DNA of 64,000 nt from Lojkania enalia (lineage: Eukaryota > Ascomycota > Dothideomycetes > Pleosporales), in contig ML986604.1 in the NCBI GenBank assembly GCA_010094045.1, positions 367,649-431,648 on the forward strand, in the 5' to 3' direction. Positions within the stretch are counted from its first letter, which is position 1. Each line of letters opens with the position of its first letter. The position numbers were made by a program, and so were the translations under genes. The notes under the pieces were generated by a model. That model saw nothing but the letters and a program-made list of their open reading frames with translations, was not told the origin of the DNA and did not search any database. Below, in pieces: positions 11,768 to 24,051 of this stretch.

Positions 11768-14700
11768 CTATCGAATAGGCCTCAACACCTCCCAACCCCT
11801 TAACCCCTCCAACTCCTCCGGCTCCTCATCCAACAAATTCCTCCTCGCACCAGCGTTTCTCGCACTGCTCGCACTGCCATTACTCCTGATGCTGACATCC
11901 GTGCCAGTCCGCGGCGGCAGCGGCGGCTTCTCATTCATATCTATCAAATTGGGCGCGGACCTTTTCACCGGCGCGGCGGCTGAGCGGCGGGGAGGCGGGG
12001 GCTGCGGTCTAGCCCTTTCGTTTTCGGGGTTTGGGTTATCTTTATAGCGTTGTAGGGGCGGAGAGGGGGTGCTGGAAGAGGATATTGAGGAGCTTAGGAG
12101 GGAAGGTTTCTTGGTTGGGATGGGCGGGGCGGGTTTACGGGATGGTTGGGCGGGGAGGTTTGAGAGTTGGGGAGTTGGGCGGCTAGGCAAATTGGGGAGG
12201 GAGTGCGTGGAGGCGTTTGAGGTGATGCGGGTTAGGTTCGCGATTGCGGGTGGTGCTGGATCGCGAGTTCCGTCGAGGTTGGAGGGCGGGTTTAAAGGGT
12301 TGTATGGTGGGACTATGAGTTTGCGGGCCATGGGCTTGGAAGGTGGGAGAGAGGTTGTGGAGCTGTTGAAGGGTGTACCGTTAAAGTCTACGATCTGGGC
12401 CCGTGTTGTGCCTCGTGTGAGTGGTGGTTGCGGCTTTTTGGACATTCGTTCTACTTCGACCCAGTCCGGCTCTGGGGATGGTGTGAATGGGTTACTGGGG
12501 CGGTTGGGGTTGGGAATATGGTCGCTTGAGGGTGGTTGGATGCGAGATCGTGCTGGTAGGCCGTTATCCAGCCACCACTTCCGTCGATCTGAACTAGCAG
12601 GAGGTAGACCTGGTTCGATGGAATCGTATCCAATGAGATCCTCATCATCTGTCTCCTCCATCGCACCAGTTGCTCTGGTGTCACCGACAATAGCGCGTCG
12701 TTGGCGATAGAGCTCCTTACTCAGTTCCTCTTTTCTCTTCTCATCTACTTTACTAATAAGGCATTGGAAAGTAGCATAGACGGGACGGTGATCAGAGAAC
12801 TTGAGAGGTGCGGCATCATAACTGATCTGGCGGATATTATCGCCTTTGCGGAGAACACGGTCGCACCAAGCTGGTATGCGGGCCTTTTCTGAAGAGTCGT
12901 AGGTGTCCGTTCCGATATCGTATTTATAAGTTGGGGGAAAGGTTATGCGGGCTTCGGAATAGAAGGGAAAGGTAAGACCAGCGACCATTTGGAGATTTAG
13001 CTGCGGCTATTAGTAGCTTATCAATCCGTCGATAGAGATTGGACGTACCTGATCATTCTCGTACAATGTCTCGAAATCGCCGACCTGGCATAGTCTCTGG
13101 ACCTTCTCGTTGTTTAGGCCAATGCGGTAATTAAAATCTCCAAGCCAGATGACAGTGTCATGGTCTTCTATCCCCCGATTCCTCTGGAACCGCAAACCGT
13201 GACTAATGGTCTTGTAATCACGGTTGCGTTCCTCATAATTGGCAAAGCCAGCCGCAAGATGGGCTGTGACGAAGACGATTGATGTATTAGCATATTCCAT
13301 ACGAATCGCAACGGCACCCTTGTTGCCAGCCATGCCCGATAGGCCGGTTTTCTTCAGGCTCCCCTCCACATTCTTAATTATCTTCAAGCAATTTGCCCTC
13401 ACGAAAACGGATAATGAAGCGCCCACAAGCTGGCCACCCCTTAGAAGCACGTATTCCTCTTTACCATGTTTTGCCGCGTTCTCGTTCAGGCATCGCTTAA
13501 CTGAAGCCTCCCACTTCTGTCTTCTTGCAGGATCGGTCGACATAATCTGCTGCGGGCTCAATTCTACGATCTCCTGGAATCCAACCGCCACAATTTCAGG
13601 GCATTGTTGAGAAGGTGCAATATCCGGGCATAGCCACGGAGACAAGTCTTCGTTTAGGCCATGTGTTCTGCCATTTAAGTTGAAAGTTCCAACTAGTATG
13701 TGGATAACTTCGGTTTGAGTGAACTCTGATGATCTTCTGTTTAGCTCGGCTATAACGTAGTCATTGATTGGATCAAAGAGATGGACGGGAACCTGGCCCA
13801 TCAAGCGGCCTAAGAGCATATCAATGGTGTTTTGTCGACCTTTGTCCGCAAAATTGTTAATGTACATCCGCGTTGCGCTTTTGCGTGCATCCGCCAACGC
13901 TCCAGCGAGAGACATCTTTCCGTGTCGAGTGAAGGAAGATTTTAAGGCCCCGGTACCTGCGTAGATTCGTGACAAGGCATCTCCATTATCTGCCCACATA
14001 CTTGAGTGTCTGACCCAGAAGTCAGAACTAGCGGATAGGCTCTTATGGCTTAAAAATATCTCCAAGGCCATCTTGCTAATGATAGTTTGAACAAGGTTTG
14101 TCCGGTCTAGGCAATCCAAGCAGTTTGTTCTGAAGACACCTTCCTGCTGCAATATAGTAACCGGTCGTCTAATGATATATTCTTGCCCACTGGACCTCGC
14201 ATGTTCTTCCGTCTCTTCAGAAAGGTAGTACGCGAAGCCATCCGCGGAATCCCGAATCCATTGGGCAATCATGCTGGCTGCTTCATAACCACCTGGGCCC
14301 CGTGTCTCCGCATGAAAATCATATTCTGTGAGTCGAATGAGCTCATGTTCCGAAGCCTTTTCATGATTGCCATCGTTCAATGGGCTTTGTCTGATGTGGT
14401 GTCGGTATCGGTTCGTCAACTCCATCTCGCTTGGCTTCTCGGCACTCAAAAGATTTACTACGTGTATCGCACCATAACTCAACTCCAGGCCCTCGAAGTG
14501 TTTATCGAATGCAGGTTGGGTGGCCTCTGGAGATCTCGTAATCGTAATCTTTTGCTGTCCCGGAAGAAGTCCAGTTTGTTGTTCCCAGAAAATGGGCACA
14601 CTTCCTCTTACTTGAGTATACGAGAAAGATATCCCTGATGGTGCCCAATATATGGTCTCGGTTTCTACGAAATTGGCAACGTTGCCATCATCGTCTATGC

Positions 14701-15659
14701 CTCGTGCGTTGAACCTAGTTCCAGCTCTTCTACAGGATAAACGAGAAATGAGGGTCATCGACGAGGGTAGTCCGGATCGAGGTGTTCGAATAGGCGAGGA
14801 TGATGAGGGGACCGTAATCGTCAGAGCGAACCCACGAATGGCCGATGTAAGAATTCCAGACTCATCCAGCGCCCTTTTCTCCCGCGGAGAGAGTCGAGAC
14901 CTGAAATCAACCAGAGGCTGAATCATATACGAATTCCACAAGAACCCCGCATCCAAACTGTCAATAGAAACCGTTGCTGCGTCCGACGACCTCTCCTGTA
15001 GCCTCCTTGTAAGGTCGAAATCTGAACTATAATAAAACGTCCCACTACTCAAAAGCTTCTTCAATGCCAGACAAGGATGTTCGAGTGGTCCTTCTCCCTT
15101 TCCCCTCCCAAACCCCATCTCATATCCCTCGTCGTCGATCATATCGGTCGGGTACGGGTTAACCTCGTCGTTAAGCAGAGTGTCGTAAGAAGAACTATTT
15201 AAACAGTCTGTCCAAGCCCAAGTTAGCAAAATCCCGTATATAGCGTATCCCCAATACAGCCCCACTGTGTGAAGAATTGTAGAGCAGGTCCCACATACAA
15301 AAGCCCACAGAATGAATCCTCTGAATCGTCTCGCCCGGCCTCACCGTCGCAACCTTACTCGCTCCATTTACAACTACCAGGAAGACGTCTCCATTCACTG
15401 TAATCAACCCAAGCGTCCCGTGCGCATTAACCATGTTCAGCGCACGATAGTCACTTAAATCCACCTCGTCGGCCCCGGAAAACTCAACCATACATCTCGC
15501 CTGTCCAGCGCCATTATTCGAAAGGGACGTCTGCGACGCATTCCCGTATCCATTCTGATCCGTCGAAGTCGAGCTATGCCGGAGGACGAGCGCGTGCGAC
15601 GAGGTCGTGAGAGCAATTGCGCGATGCGGATAGTCTTTGATTAGGACGCGGATAGACAT
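11768..15659 (-). CDS. Synaptojanin-like inositol polyphosphate 5-phosphatase (Sac1 + 5-ptase)
   Basis: Three exons in gene order, 15659-15299, 15207-13049 and 13000-11768, encode 1250 aa. The N-terminal Sac1 domain has the CX5R signature NCLDCLDRTN with catalytic Cys near residue 483, so it looks active. The 5-phosphatase domain follows with GTFNLNGR, VGFQEIVELS, WLGDFNYRIGL, PAWCDRVL and SDHRPVYA. The C-terminal ~250 residues are Pro/Ser-rich with PPPP and PPLPP stretches, likely SH3 ligands. Members (yeast Inp52/Inp53, S. pombe Syj1) hydrolyse PI(4,5)P2 and PI4P during endocytosis and Golgi traffic. Intron 1 is 91 nt, intron 2 is 48 nt. The call is secure; which yeast paralogue it equals is not resolved. 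Confidence 0.92.
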
Positions 15660-16312
15660 TGTCCTGCAGCGACAATTCCTCGATAAAAATGCGGGGCAGA
15701 TTCAGGCATGTCCGACGCAATACTGCCTCTAGAGCGAGATCCTGAGGCTCCGGGGGTGCGGGTAGAAATGCGGGTGTGGGTGTAAGCACGTGTGTGTTGG
15801 GGAATTCCAGCTACCTACCGAAGTCGCGAATGGAGAGGTAGCTGGTGATCGCGACGGGGATTTCCACAGGTCCCACACGCCAGAACGACACTTCACGGTG
15901 GTACCACTTGGGGACTGGTCCTGCATCGGACCTTGCTGACAGAGGAGTGCATTTTAGGGATATTGAACTAGCCGTTTGACCGCTATGAAAATTCCCCGGG
16001 ACCCGTTGTGTCCATCATTTTCACGTCCCGGCGATGGGTACCCAGTCTGCAGCGGAGACAGCCCCGCGTGGGTCCATTGGGCAAGCAGCGTGTTAATCAG
16101 GTACCAATTGACTTCATAAGTAAACAGTCTATTTTGAGCGGAGCCGTACAAGAAAGAACACATCATAATTGCACTTATCATTCCACCATATGCTTCATCG
16201 ACCATCAAGCCACAAAATGCTGCTACCGGGAAGACATCCAAATCCCCATCACACATGCGAACGGCCCTATGTGCCAAAACCTTCAAAGAAACACGTTCGC
16301 TGAGATGAAGGT
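15660..16312. other. Intergenic region, promoter of the synaptojanin-like gene
   Basis: About 650 bases between two minus-strand genes. ORFs (for example 16008-16385 on +) show no family signal. It should contain the synaptojanin-like promoter and the 3' end of the RS-rich gene. Confidence 0.4.
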
Positions 16313-16930
16313 CTACCTCCGATACTCTCTCCGCCTGTGCCCGTCATCATCCACTATCACCACCCTCTCCCTCGTCTCCCTATAACTTCCTCGCCCATCA
16401 TGGCCATAGTCGCTCCCGCCCCGGCTTCTAGCGCGACTCCTGCTCCGTCTCCTGTCAAACCGCTCATAACGATCGCTCTCAGGCGCCGGCTCCACGTATC
16501 TGTAGTGCTCGTATCGCGGACTATCGGGGCTATAATCCCTCCTCTCCCTCCGATAAACATGTTCGCGCTCTACATAGTCGCTGCTAGCTACTCGACTGGG
16601 ACTATGGCTCGTCACACTGCTCCTTGGGCTCACCTCGACATAATGCGCGGTTGTGTGGTGGTGCGAGTGGTGCGACGGTGGCGGAGGTGGGATAGGCGGA
16701 GCCGGTTCCTGGATGAATACTGGGACGGGTTGAGGTGCAGGGACTGAGAGAGGTCGTGGAGCAGGCACGGAGACGTAGCTAGCGGAGGGAGGACGGGATT
16801 CTCGAATGACTTCTGTACGGGAGATGCGGTGGGTTGAGGCGCGGCGGCGGGGGGAGGGGGTGCGAGTGCGAACGACAACTCGAGGCGGGATTCGCACGTC
16901 TTCTTCTTGTCGCACTTTGACGAGACACAT
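16313..16930 (-). CDS. Conserved Arg/Ser/Pro-rich low-complexity protein
   Basis: A single-exon ORF of 205 aa starting MCLVKVRQEE. The N-terminal half is Pro/Val-rich (SVPAPRPLSVPAPQPVPVF, then a run of prolines and a His-rich SHHSHHHTT stretch). The C-terminal half is rich in Arg, Ser, Tyr and Asp, with SRSRARSR and VVIVDDDGHRRREYRR at the end. I see no catalytic domain, signal peptide or membrane segment. Composition and the well-defined start resemble a conserved protein of unknown function in filamentous ascomycetes. The RS-like tract hints at RNA association, but this is only inference from composition. Confidence 0.6.
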   Translation of the reverse strand: MCLVKVRQEEDVRIPPRVVVRTRTPSPRRRASTHRISRTEVIRESRPPSASYVSVPAPRPLSVPAPQPVPVFIQEPAPPIPPPPPSHHSHHHTTAHYVEVSPRSSVTSHSPSRVASSDYVEREHVYRRERRDYSPDSPRYEHYRYVEPAPESDRYERFDRRRSRSRARSRGGSDYGHDGRGSYRETRERVVIVDDDGHRRREYRR

Positions 16931-17712
16931 TACGAGAATTAGAGGTTGGCGCTGAGTAGCCGCCTGGTCAAAGTCTAGAGTAGCTGCTGTATAATTGGGC
17001 TGTGATAGGCGGGCTCAGGCTGATTGGGGAGTTATGGGGTCCTGGGTCTGATCAATAGCGAGAGGTGAGAAGCTGACGGTAGCGAAAGTGTGCAGCGCTC
17101 AAAAAGAGCAGAACTTGGTCAGTGTGAGACGAGCAGCAGTTGGGTTTATACGACGGCAGGGCTGAGCCGATGGTTCCAAGGTGTTGAGATCGTGGCTGGA
17201 AGCCCAGCCACATGCACTGGAACCCCAGTCTATCTACCCTTGCACTTTTACTCCGCCTTGGAAGTTGGATGGCTTCGCCGGCAGCCAACGGACTCTGCTG
17301 GCCATCTGTCAGAATCTCCAAGGCTGTTAATTACCTTATCGTTACCGAGTTGATGTCAAAGAAGGCATAGAAGGTAAAATCGTGATCACATTTCCATGTA
17401 CCAAACACAAAAGAACCCAAAGCCTACACTAATGATGTTACACTCTTTACGCTTCCACCCTATCATATCATGTGTAAATGCAGTATAGGACAATCTCAGA
17501 CAATCGCCCGGCGCGCTCCAAATGATCCAACGTTGTGAAGGTATCGAACCAAATTATATCGATATAATAGTCATTAGCCGGCGTGCCCGTTGCTGGGAGA
17601 CGTTTATGCTCTCCTCGTCTTTCTCTGCATGTGGTCCCGTCTCGTTACGCTCCGAAATGCACGACGCCGTACAAGGCTATGGAAAACGAACTCTAACAGC
17701 ACCAGTTAACAA
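16931..17712. other. Intergenic region, no gene seen
   Basis: About 780 bases between the start of the RS-rich gene and the end of the RhoGAP gene, both on the minus strand. ORFs in this stretch are short and lack family signal. It presumably carries the promoter of the RS-rich gene. Confidence 0.4.
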
Positions 17713-20427
17713 CTAGTCATCCATAGGTTTGTCCTCAAGTTGGACACCTCTGGGGGCAGCGTCTTCTCCTCTCAAGCTCCCCGCTGAATCACGGTTCCCA
17801 GCATTTCTGGCTAAACTACCAGCATGTTTCCTCGGTAACGGCACTCGGGTGCTCGACGGCGCTGGGTGCTCTGCGGGAGAATCAACTCCATTGGCGCCTT
17901 TGCCATCTACGATGGGGCTATTGTCTGCACTACCTGGTACTTCCAGAGAGTTTCTGGTTGTGCCCGTGCTCCTTCTCTCGGTGGGAGAGGAAGTGTTGAC
18001 CGGGAACCTGGTCTCTGGACCTCCAACACTTCGGTCACGACGATGGCTGCCTCGAGGGCCAGGAGCGGGCGAGGTAGCTCGAGGGGATCGCTGCGCCGCA
18101 ATGGCGCGGCTGCGCTCTTCATAATTAGCGCGTCGATTGCTTTCATCTGTTGAAATAGCGCGGGGCCGTTGAGCACCTGATGCGGAATGGGTAAGGGAGC
18201 TGGCACGCTTCAACTCTCCGAAGATGGCTTCCTTATGCCCGAATAGATCGCGGATCAGGCGGTAGCTGTAGCGCTCAGTCATCGTTAGACTGGACTCTAC
18301 ACGCGGGCGAAGGATGCAAGGAGCGAGTGTGTTAGCAAGAGCTGTAACATAGGCCTCATCTGCTGAGGTCAACTCGATGAGGCGCGTGAAATGCGTTGTG
18401 ATGGCGTCAAGGGTGGCAATATTTGCAAGGCGGAGTTGGCCGAGGGTGGACTGGATGACCGCAATACGGGCTTCTTCGGAGGTATCTGTCGCTGTGGTGC
18501 TGTAGATGGTCTTCACAATTTCGTATACATGAGAAGAGACAAGGGAGTCTAGGAAGGTCAGTATTCAGAGAAAGTGTTAAAGCGCGGCGAGCCCTACCAG
18601 GCAATTCGAGCAGGTACAGTTTCAGTACACTAGCGATGATTGGAATATCATATTTCTCGAGGATCTCATGATTGAACGTCTTGCCAGTATTGATGGCCGT
18701 GCGGAGGTTGTGGGTTTGCGCGAGTGGAACATCTACCAGCCAGATACCACGCCGAGCTTCATCACCTTCTAGATCTGGGTAGTGATTATCGAGAAATGTG
18801 AGAATTGTGGTCACAATTATGGGCACGCGTTTCCTGTCAGACCGTGCCCTCGCCTCAAGATCAACGCCAAATGTTTGCTCTATGTAATTGTTAGTCACTA
18901 TTCAAATATTTAGTGTAACCTTATCTTACCATCAACGGAATTGTAATAGTTCTCGTAAGTCGTCACTTTAGGAACAAAAGCCCCAGTCTTGTAGTTTTCG
19001 AGCAAATACCTGAGGTCCCCCAACGGCTGCACAGTTTCTTGGAAAAGCATCATCTTGTCCACAGTGCTCTGCAAACTGGGAATGACGTTGCTGATGGCGC
19101 CGGAGAAGTCGAGGATGACAGCCTTAATAGCCTTCAGCCTGTCCAGTTCGCACCGCTCCATAAACCGCAGGTGGTCAATCATAGCCTCTTCAAGATTGCA
19201 GCGCAAGGAATCAAGCTTCTTGACAGAAGCTTTATACCGTTCATCAGCTTCACGTGCTTCACGTCGAAGCCTCTCACCTGGAGTCTCGTTGGGGTATTGG
19301 TTGTTGAGAGGATTCCAGCCCTGGAGGTACTCTTGCACAGCATTGGTAGGGGAGTCAGGCGTAAAGCTATCTTGCGACATGGTAGATGACACACGATCCA
19401 AGGGCTTCTTTTTTTCTGGGATACCAGTGATCTGGAAGACCTTTGGTTTCCACTGATAGTTCATCCTGGAGCTGTTTGCAAAAGTGTTGCCCACGTTGCC
19501 GACGAGGCGCAAGAAGCCATGCGTAATCAAATCCTGGCCAATTCGCTCCGCATAGCTAACACTGCTCGCACCTATGTGTTTCTGAATGTATTCGGTGATG
19601 TCAGCGCCAGTTGAAGTGTTCTGATACACGCCCAATATCGGAACCTTGGCCTCGCCAAGCTTGATATTGTCCAGCATATGCGTTAGGATCTTCTTGGTCT
19701 GCTCAGGGTTGTAAGTCTCATCGCCAAGATCGATCGGCTCGTCTTCACCCTCGTCAGGCTCTGACATCTTGATCGTTGGAACCTTCATCTTAGGACTCTG
19801 GGCTCCTTCGCCATGTGGGTCTTGGAATGCAAGTTTGTCCTCCTCTTCCAGATCCTCCACCAGCCTGCACTTATTGTAGTACTGGGACCGAAACTTGCGG
19901 ACTGCTTCCGCCTGTCTGTCATGAAGCTTGATTCGAGACTGCAGGTCGTCCTGCGAATTCTGGACACGGGCGGCATGGGCTTCGCACCAGCGACTAAAGG
20001 GATTTACGACCAGTTCTCGGATATTGGAAGCGATTTTGCGGTGGTTCTGGGCGGCAGACTCCATCTCGGTGCGAACACCTTCATATGCCTAGCTAGCTGT
20101 TAGGAACGGTATCTTAGAGACAGAGCCTTGTCCTGATTCACCTTTCGCACGCTTGCACCCTCATCTCGCGAGAAGCCTCCGGTTATGCGCTCAGTAGCAG
20201 GTGCTATTCCCCCTAAGCTGTTCCCGTATATCTCCTCGGCATCTGCTCGCATGCGAGCGATAGTGAGAATCTGTTGATTTTCCTGGACGCCCTGCTGGAG
20301 CTTCCCAAAAAGCACACCAAGGCCTATAGCTATCAGTATGTGCCATACTAGAGTGCCAAACGGGGTAGGTCGTACCGCCCGCATAGTCGCTCGACCAGAA
20401 CGACCCAGCAAACCCCGAAGCCATCAT
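17713..20427 (-). CDS. Rgd2/Rga8-type Rho GTPase-activating protein (F-BAR, DEP, RhoGAP)
   Basis: Five exons in gene order, 20427-20376, 20323-20142, 20088-18930, 18879-18598 and 18548-17713, encode 836 aa. The N-terminus MMASGFAGSFWSSDYAGG leads into the F-BAR helices. A DEP domain (LGVYQNTSTGADITEYIQ onward, about residues 210-280) is inserted between the two F-BAR halves. A RhoGAP domain follows (about residues 475-660) with SVLKLYLLELP and ANTLAPCILRPR. The tail is a Ser/Pro/Arg-rich disordered region. Such proteins turn off Rho/Cdc42 at sites of polar growth. The position normally holding the arginine finger reads GIWLVDVP, with Leu instead of Arg. Architecture is certain; GAP activity is in doubt. 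Confidence 0.88.
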
Positions 20428-21009
20428 AAGAGATCACCCAAGATATCAATAATCTAACGAGACTATTAGCTGACGCCTGACGATCGACGGTTGAATTCGA
20501 TATAAAACCGTGGGGCGTGGTAGCGAGCGTGGAGAAGGAGGTCTGGGGAGCGCAGGTAGTGCCAATCGCACAGCGTCACAGGGTCCCACGATGTTAAGCA
20601 GCGGCACTTCGACGATGAATCGGCAATTGATGTAATCAGCCAAGGGTAGCCGTGGCAGGTGTAGCGGCGAACTGCGAAGACGAGGGAGTGGGTTGCTGAA
20701 TTCAGGAGAGTCTTTTTGCCTTTCTTCGACTGCGGCCAGCTGAAGCACGTCGTCGTTAGGCGGCACACCCCTGCCAGAAATGCTTGGCTTGCGCCGTTGC
20801 TTTGCGGCGCCCGGTTCTCCTCTCGATCGACTCTCTTTTGACATCGCCCCTGCCTGTCCCATTCTGGTATAAATTTGACATCCAATTTCTTCGTTTCAAA
20901 CCACCATGTCTTCGTAATCCCGACCAGGCGTCCCTGGCCGCATATATACGTATCACTTTTTCCCGTATACAGTATAAGCAGCACGGCTGCTAGCCGTAAA
21001 AGAAACACA
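20428..21009. promoter_or_regulatory. Divergent promoter, RhoGAP (-) / GGTase-I beta (+)
   Basis: 582 bases separate the two divergent starts. A TATA-like 'CATATATACG' lies at about 20940, some 70 bases before the GGTase start. ORFs through the stretch on both strands have no family signal. Confidence 0.4.
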
Positions 21010-22320
21010 ATGACTGCCCCCGGCCTCTCTGTCGCTGGCGACGAGAGCGCTCTAAGATATTCAAAACACATCAACTACTGGCGGCGGAACCTGAAGACGT
21101 TCTTACCGCATCACTACACTGGAAATGATAACAATCGGCTCACTCTCGCTTCATTTATCGTCTCGGCCCTAGATATACTCGGGGATTTGGAGACTGCACT
21201 ATCCGTTGAAGAGCGTCAAGGCTATATTGAATGGGTCTACCGATGTCAACTTCCTGAGGGGTGCTTTCGGGGTGCACCTGCAACAGATCTAAAAAATCAC
21301 AGAAACGACGAAAATAAGGTCTGGGATCCAGCCCACATGCCAGGCACTTTCTTTGCCCTTCTTTCTCTCGCATTATTAGGAGATGATCTGAGTAGAGTAA
21401 AGAGAAGGGAAATTTTATTATGGTTGACCAAGATGCAAAGACCCAACGGCAGCTTTGGCCAGACATTGGGAGAAAATGGAAAAGTCGAGGGAGGAGTGGA
21501 CACCAGATTCGGCTATATGGCTGCTGGCATTAGATGGATGCTCCGAGGAAATGTCGAGGGTCCAGTTGATGGGGTCCCCGACATTAACGTGGATAAGTTT
21601 GTGGAATGCATTCTAGAATCCGAGTGTTATGATGGGGGAATCAGTGAAGCCCCGTTCCATGAATCCCATGCCGGATTCACCTGCTGCGCAATCAGCGCCC
21701 TTTCTTTTGTCGATCGGCTACCATTGAAGTCAGGGCAACCGCCGGATAGCCGACTTCGAGGACTCCAGAACGTTCCACTAACACTGCACTGGCTGACCTC
21801 GCGACTAACTCTCACTTTGGACGAGGAAGACATCGACACACACACAGGCGAGATCAACTCATCACAGACACACCATAGCCCGCATTCGTTTGCGAAGCTG
21901 AAAAGCCATCCACCTAAAGCCGGCAAGCAATCATCCACGGCCGAGTTAACCTCCCATTTTGAGATGGAGTGGGTTGGCGTCAACGGACGCTGCAATAAGA
22001 TAGCAGATACCTGTTATGCATATTGGGCCTGTGCCCCGCTCCAGACTCTAGATTACCTCGATATCATAGATACCAAACCCGTCCGACGTTGGCTCTTGGA
22101 TCGGACTCAGCACCTAGTTGGAGGGTTTGGGAAGCTTCCTGGAGATCCTCCAGACATCTACCATTCCTACCTCGGCCTCGTCACAATAGCGATATTTGGG
22201 GAGCCTGGTCTGCAAAATGTGGATGCGGCATTTTGCGCTAGCAGGAGAGCTATAGAGCATCTACAATCTTTGCCGTGGAGGAAGGCGATTGTTGGCAATG
22301 ACGCGGCCTCGTATAGGTAG
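21010..22320 (+). CDS. cdc43: Geranylgeranyltransferase type I beta subunit
   Basis: A single exon of 436 aa. With the alpha subunit this enzyme attaches geranylgeranyl to CaaL proteins such as Rho1 and Cdc42. The alpha-alpha barrel repeats are visible (GSFGQTLG, YDGGISEAPFHESHAGFTCCA, VGVNGRCNKIADTCYAYW, LVGGFGKLPGDPPDIYHSYLG). Zinc ligands appear as Asp and Cys of ADTC and His of DIYHSYLG. A fungal-type insert of about 45 residues (THTGEINSSQTHHSPHS) precedes the Zn region. The frame stays open upstream, but the ATG at 21010 in 'ACACAATGACT' fits the family N-terminus (ESALRYSKHINYWRRNL) and follows a leader without conserved sequence. Confidence 0.9.
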   Translation: MTAPGLSVAGDESALRYSKHINYWRRNLKTFLPHHYTGNDNNRLTLASFIVSALDILGDLETALSVEERQGYIEWVYRCQLPEGCFRGAPATDLKNHRNDENKVWDPAHMPGTFFALLSLALLGDDLSRVKRREILLWLTKMQRPNGSFGQTLGENGKVEGGVDTRFGYMAAGIRWMLRGNVEGPVDGVPDINVDKFVECILESECYDGGISEAPFHESHAGFTCCAISALSFVDRLPLKSGQPPDSRLRGLQNVPLTLHWLTSRLTLTLDEEDIDTHTGEINSSQTHHSPHSFAKLKSHPPKAGKQSSTAELTSHFEMEWVGVNGRCNKIADTCYAYWACAPLQTLDYLDIIDTKPVRRWLLDRTQHLVGGFGKLPGDPPDIYHSYLGLVTIAIFGEPGLQNVDAAFCASRRAIEHLQSLPWRKAIVGNDAASYR

Positions 22321-22878
22321 CACCTTAATGGGATGACTATCCCTCGAAAATGTGGTCACGGTCCATTTCATCATCCAAGCGAAAAAGTCAGCTCTGCCTA
22401 TTTTTGGCATATTGCACTCGGGAATGACTAACCTAATGATAATGAAACTACCATAATCGTAAACTCCCTTGTTACTTACGGAGACATTTTGCGCGCCGTT
22501 TTCAACGTTCACCAAATTCTAAGCCGCATTTTCGCCTATCCAAGAACGCTGCATATGACCTCCTCACAAGGCAGGGAGAATGTTAAATATAATCCAGATT
22601 TTGATCAAGCAATGTACCAAGCAGGAAATATTATCATGGCGAACATCTGATGGAATCCTGACCTTCACGCCCTTGCCGTTGATTTTCCTTTCATAATCTA
22701 TCTACCACACGCCACAGTACACCAGCCACATCGGCCCTTCCCGCTAAACCACCGATGACCAAATCTTTCCACCCACCACTCAGGGCTCCGCAACTCACAA
22801 TCTTATCCATTATTAACCTCGCAGCCTCTTCGAGAAGAAACCTCTAATGCCCTTTGAGCTTCGACTAGACTTGAAACC
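22321..22878. other. Intergenic region, no gene seen
   Basis: 558 bases between two plus-strand genes. It holds the 3' end of the GGTase gene and the promoter of the rrp17-like gene. I see no further feature. Confidence 0.4.
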
Positions 22879-23659
22879 ATGCCCCCCCCAAACAAGAAAC
22901 GGAAAACAAGCTCGACCGCCCCTGCGGAAATCAAATTCGACGTCGCCGCGCGCGAAGAATATCTCACAGGTTTCCACAAACGGAAACAGGCGCGGATAAA
23001 ACACGCGCAGGAGGAAGCTGCGCGGAAAGAAAAGGAAGAGCGACAGCGGTTACGGCGAGAGGTATGAAAGTCCAATTTTCCCCGAACCCGAGTTTGCAGT
23101 GTTCGATTGAGAGTATGTGGTGGAAAGTCGTGGTAATGGGTGGGCTTGGGGTTCGATGTGTTGACAGTAGGCATTGCAGATGCGGCAGAAGCGAAAGGAA
23201 GATTTAGAAAAACATGTTAGCGAAGTAAACACGTTGCTCCGGAAAGCGAATCCCGATCTTAGCGATCCCGATAAGACTGAGAGCGGCAAGGACGAGGGGG
23301 AAGAGGAATTTCAAGGTTTCGACGAGTTCATAGAAGATATTAATCGCGAAGATGAGTATATTGACGAGGATAAATACACAACGGTCACAATTGAGAGTGT
23401 GGGCATATCCAAGGAGGGATTCGAGAAGGCCCAAGATGGAGATGCGGAGAATGAAGAGGGTAGGGAAAACGGTACGGAGAATATGAACGGTGAGGATGGA
23501 ACAAAGAAAAGGATATGGACGAAAGAGAGGCCAAAGGCAGATCGACCCAAAAAGAAAAAGAAGCAGTTCAGGTACGAAACTAAAGCGGAGAGAAAAGCGG
23601 AGAGGATAAAGCAGGGGTTGAAAAAGAAGGTAAAAGCTCAGGCACGAAAAGGAAAATAG
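22879..23659 (+). CDS. rrp17: Ribosome-biogenesis protein Rrp17 (Nop12/NOL12 family)
   Basis: Two exons, 22879-23061 and 23180-23659, encode 220 aa; the intron is 118 nt with a GTATGA donor. The N-terminus (MPPPNKKRKTSS) is followed by the family core: EIKFDVAAREEYLTGFHKRKQ, then basic helices with RREMRQKRKEDLEKH spanning the intron. The middle is acidic (DEYIDEDKYTTVTIE) and the C-terminus is very basic (KKKKKQFRYETKAERKAER...). In yeast Rrp17 is a nucleolar factor for 5'-end maturation of 5.8S and 25S rRNA. Core match and length are good. Confidence 0.82.
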
Positions 23660-24051
23660 GACTTCAAAAGGTGCCATGGACCGTGCCATATGATCGGATG
23701 CACATAGACACCCATATCATACTCGGATTAGATAAGCCTTGGAGGGGTGCCAAATTCATCTTGCATTAAAATGACTCCAGGTTGAAGAGCAGATCACCAG
23801 CACCAGTCAGGGATGTGCCATTCAAACAGGCTGTGCTCAAACTACCAAACAACCACTGTACCACTCAGAACCATCTACAGCGTACAATGTGTTCCACGCA
23901 TCGCCCACTTCATCCATACATCCACATTGAAAAACCGAGTTATGCAGGGGTAGTGATTCGATTCCGACTATATCGCGCCCAAAAGTCCGCACTCATGCTT
24001 AGGCATTCACTGAAAGATTGTTAACCACGGAGAAGGAATAAGATGACTGGC
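23660..24051. other. Convergent 3' intergenic region
   Basis: About 390 bases between the 3' ends of rrp17 (+) and tropomyosin (-). No ORF with family signal; presumably 3' UTR sequence of both genes. Confidence 0.45.

Noticed and set aside
12069..12710. 213-codon plus-strand ORF inside the synaptojanin-like gene
   Set aside because: Antisense shadow of the Pro/Ser-rich C-terminal coding region.
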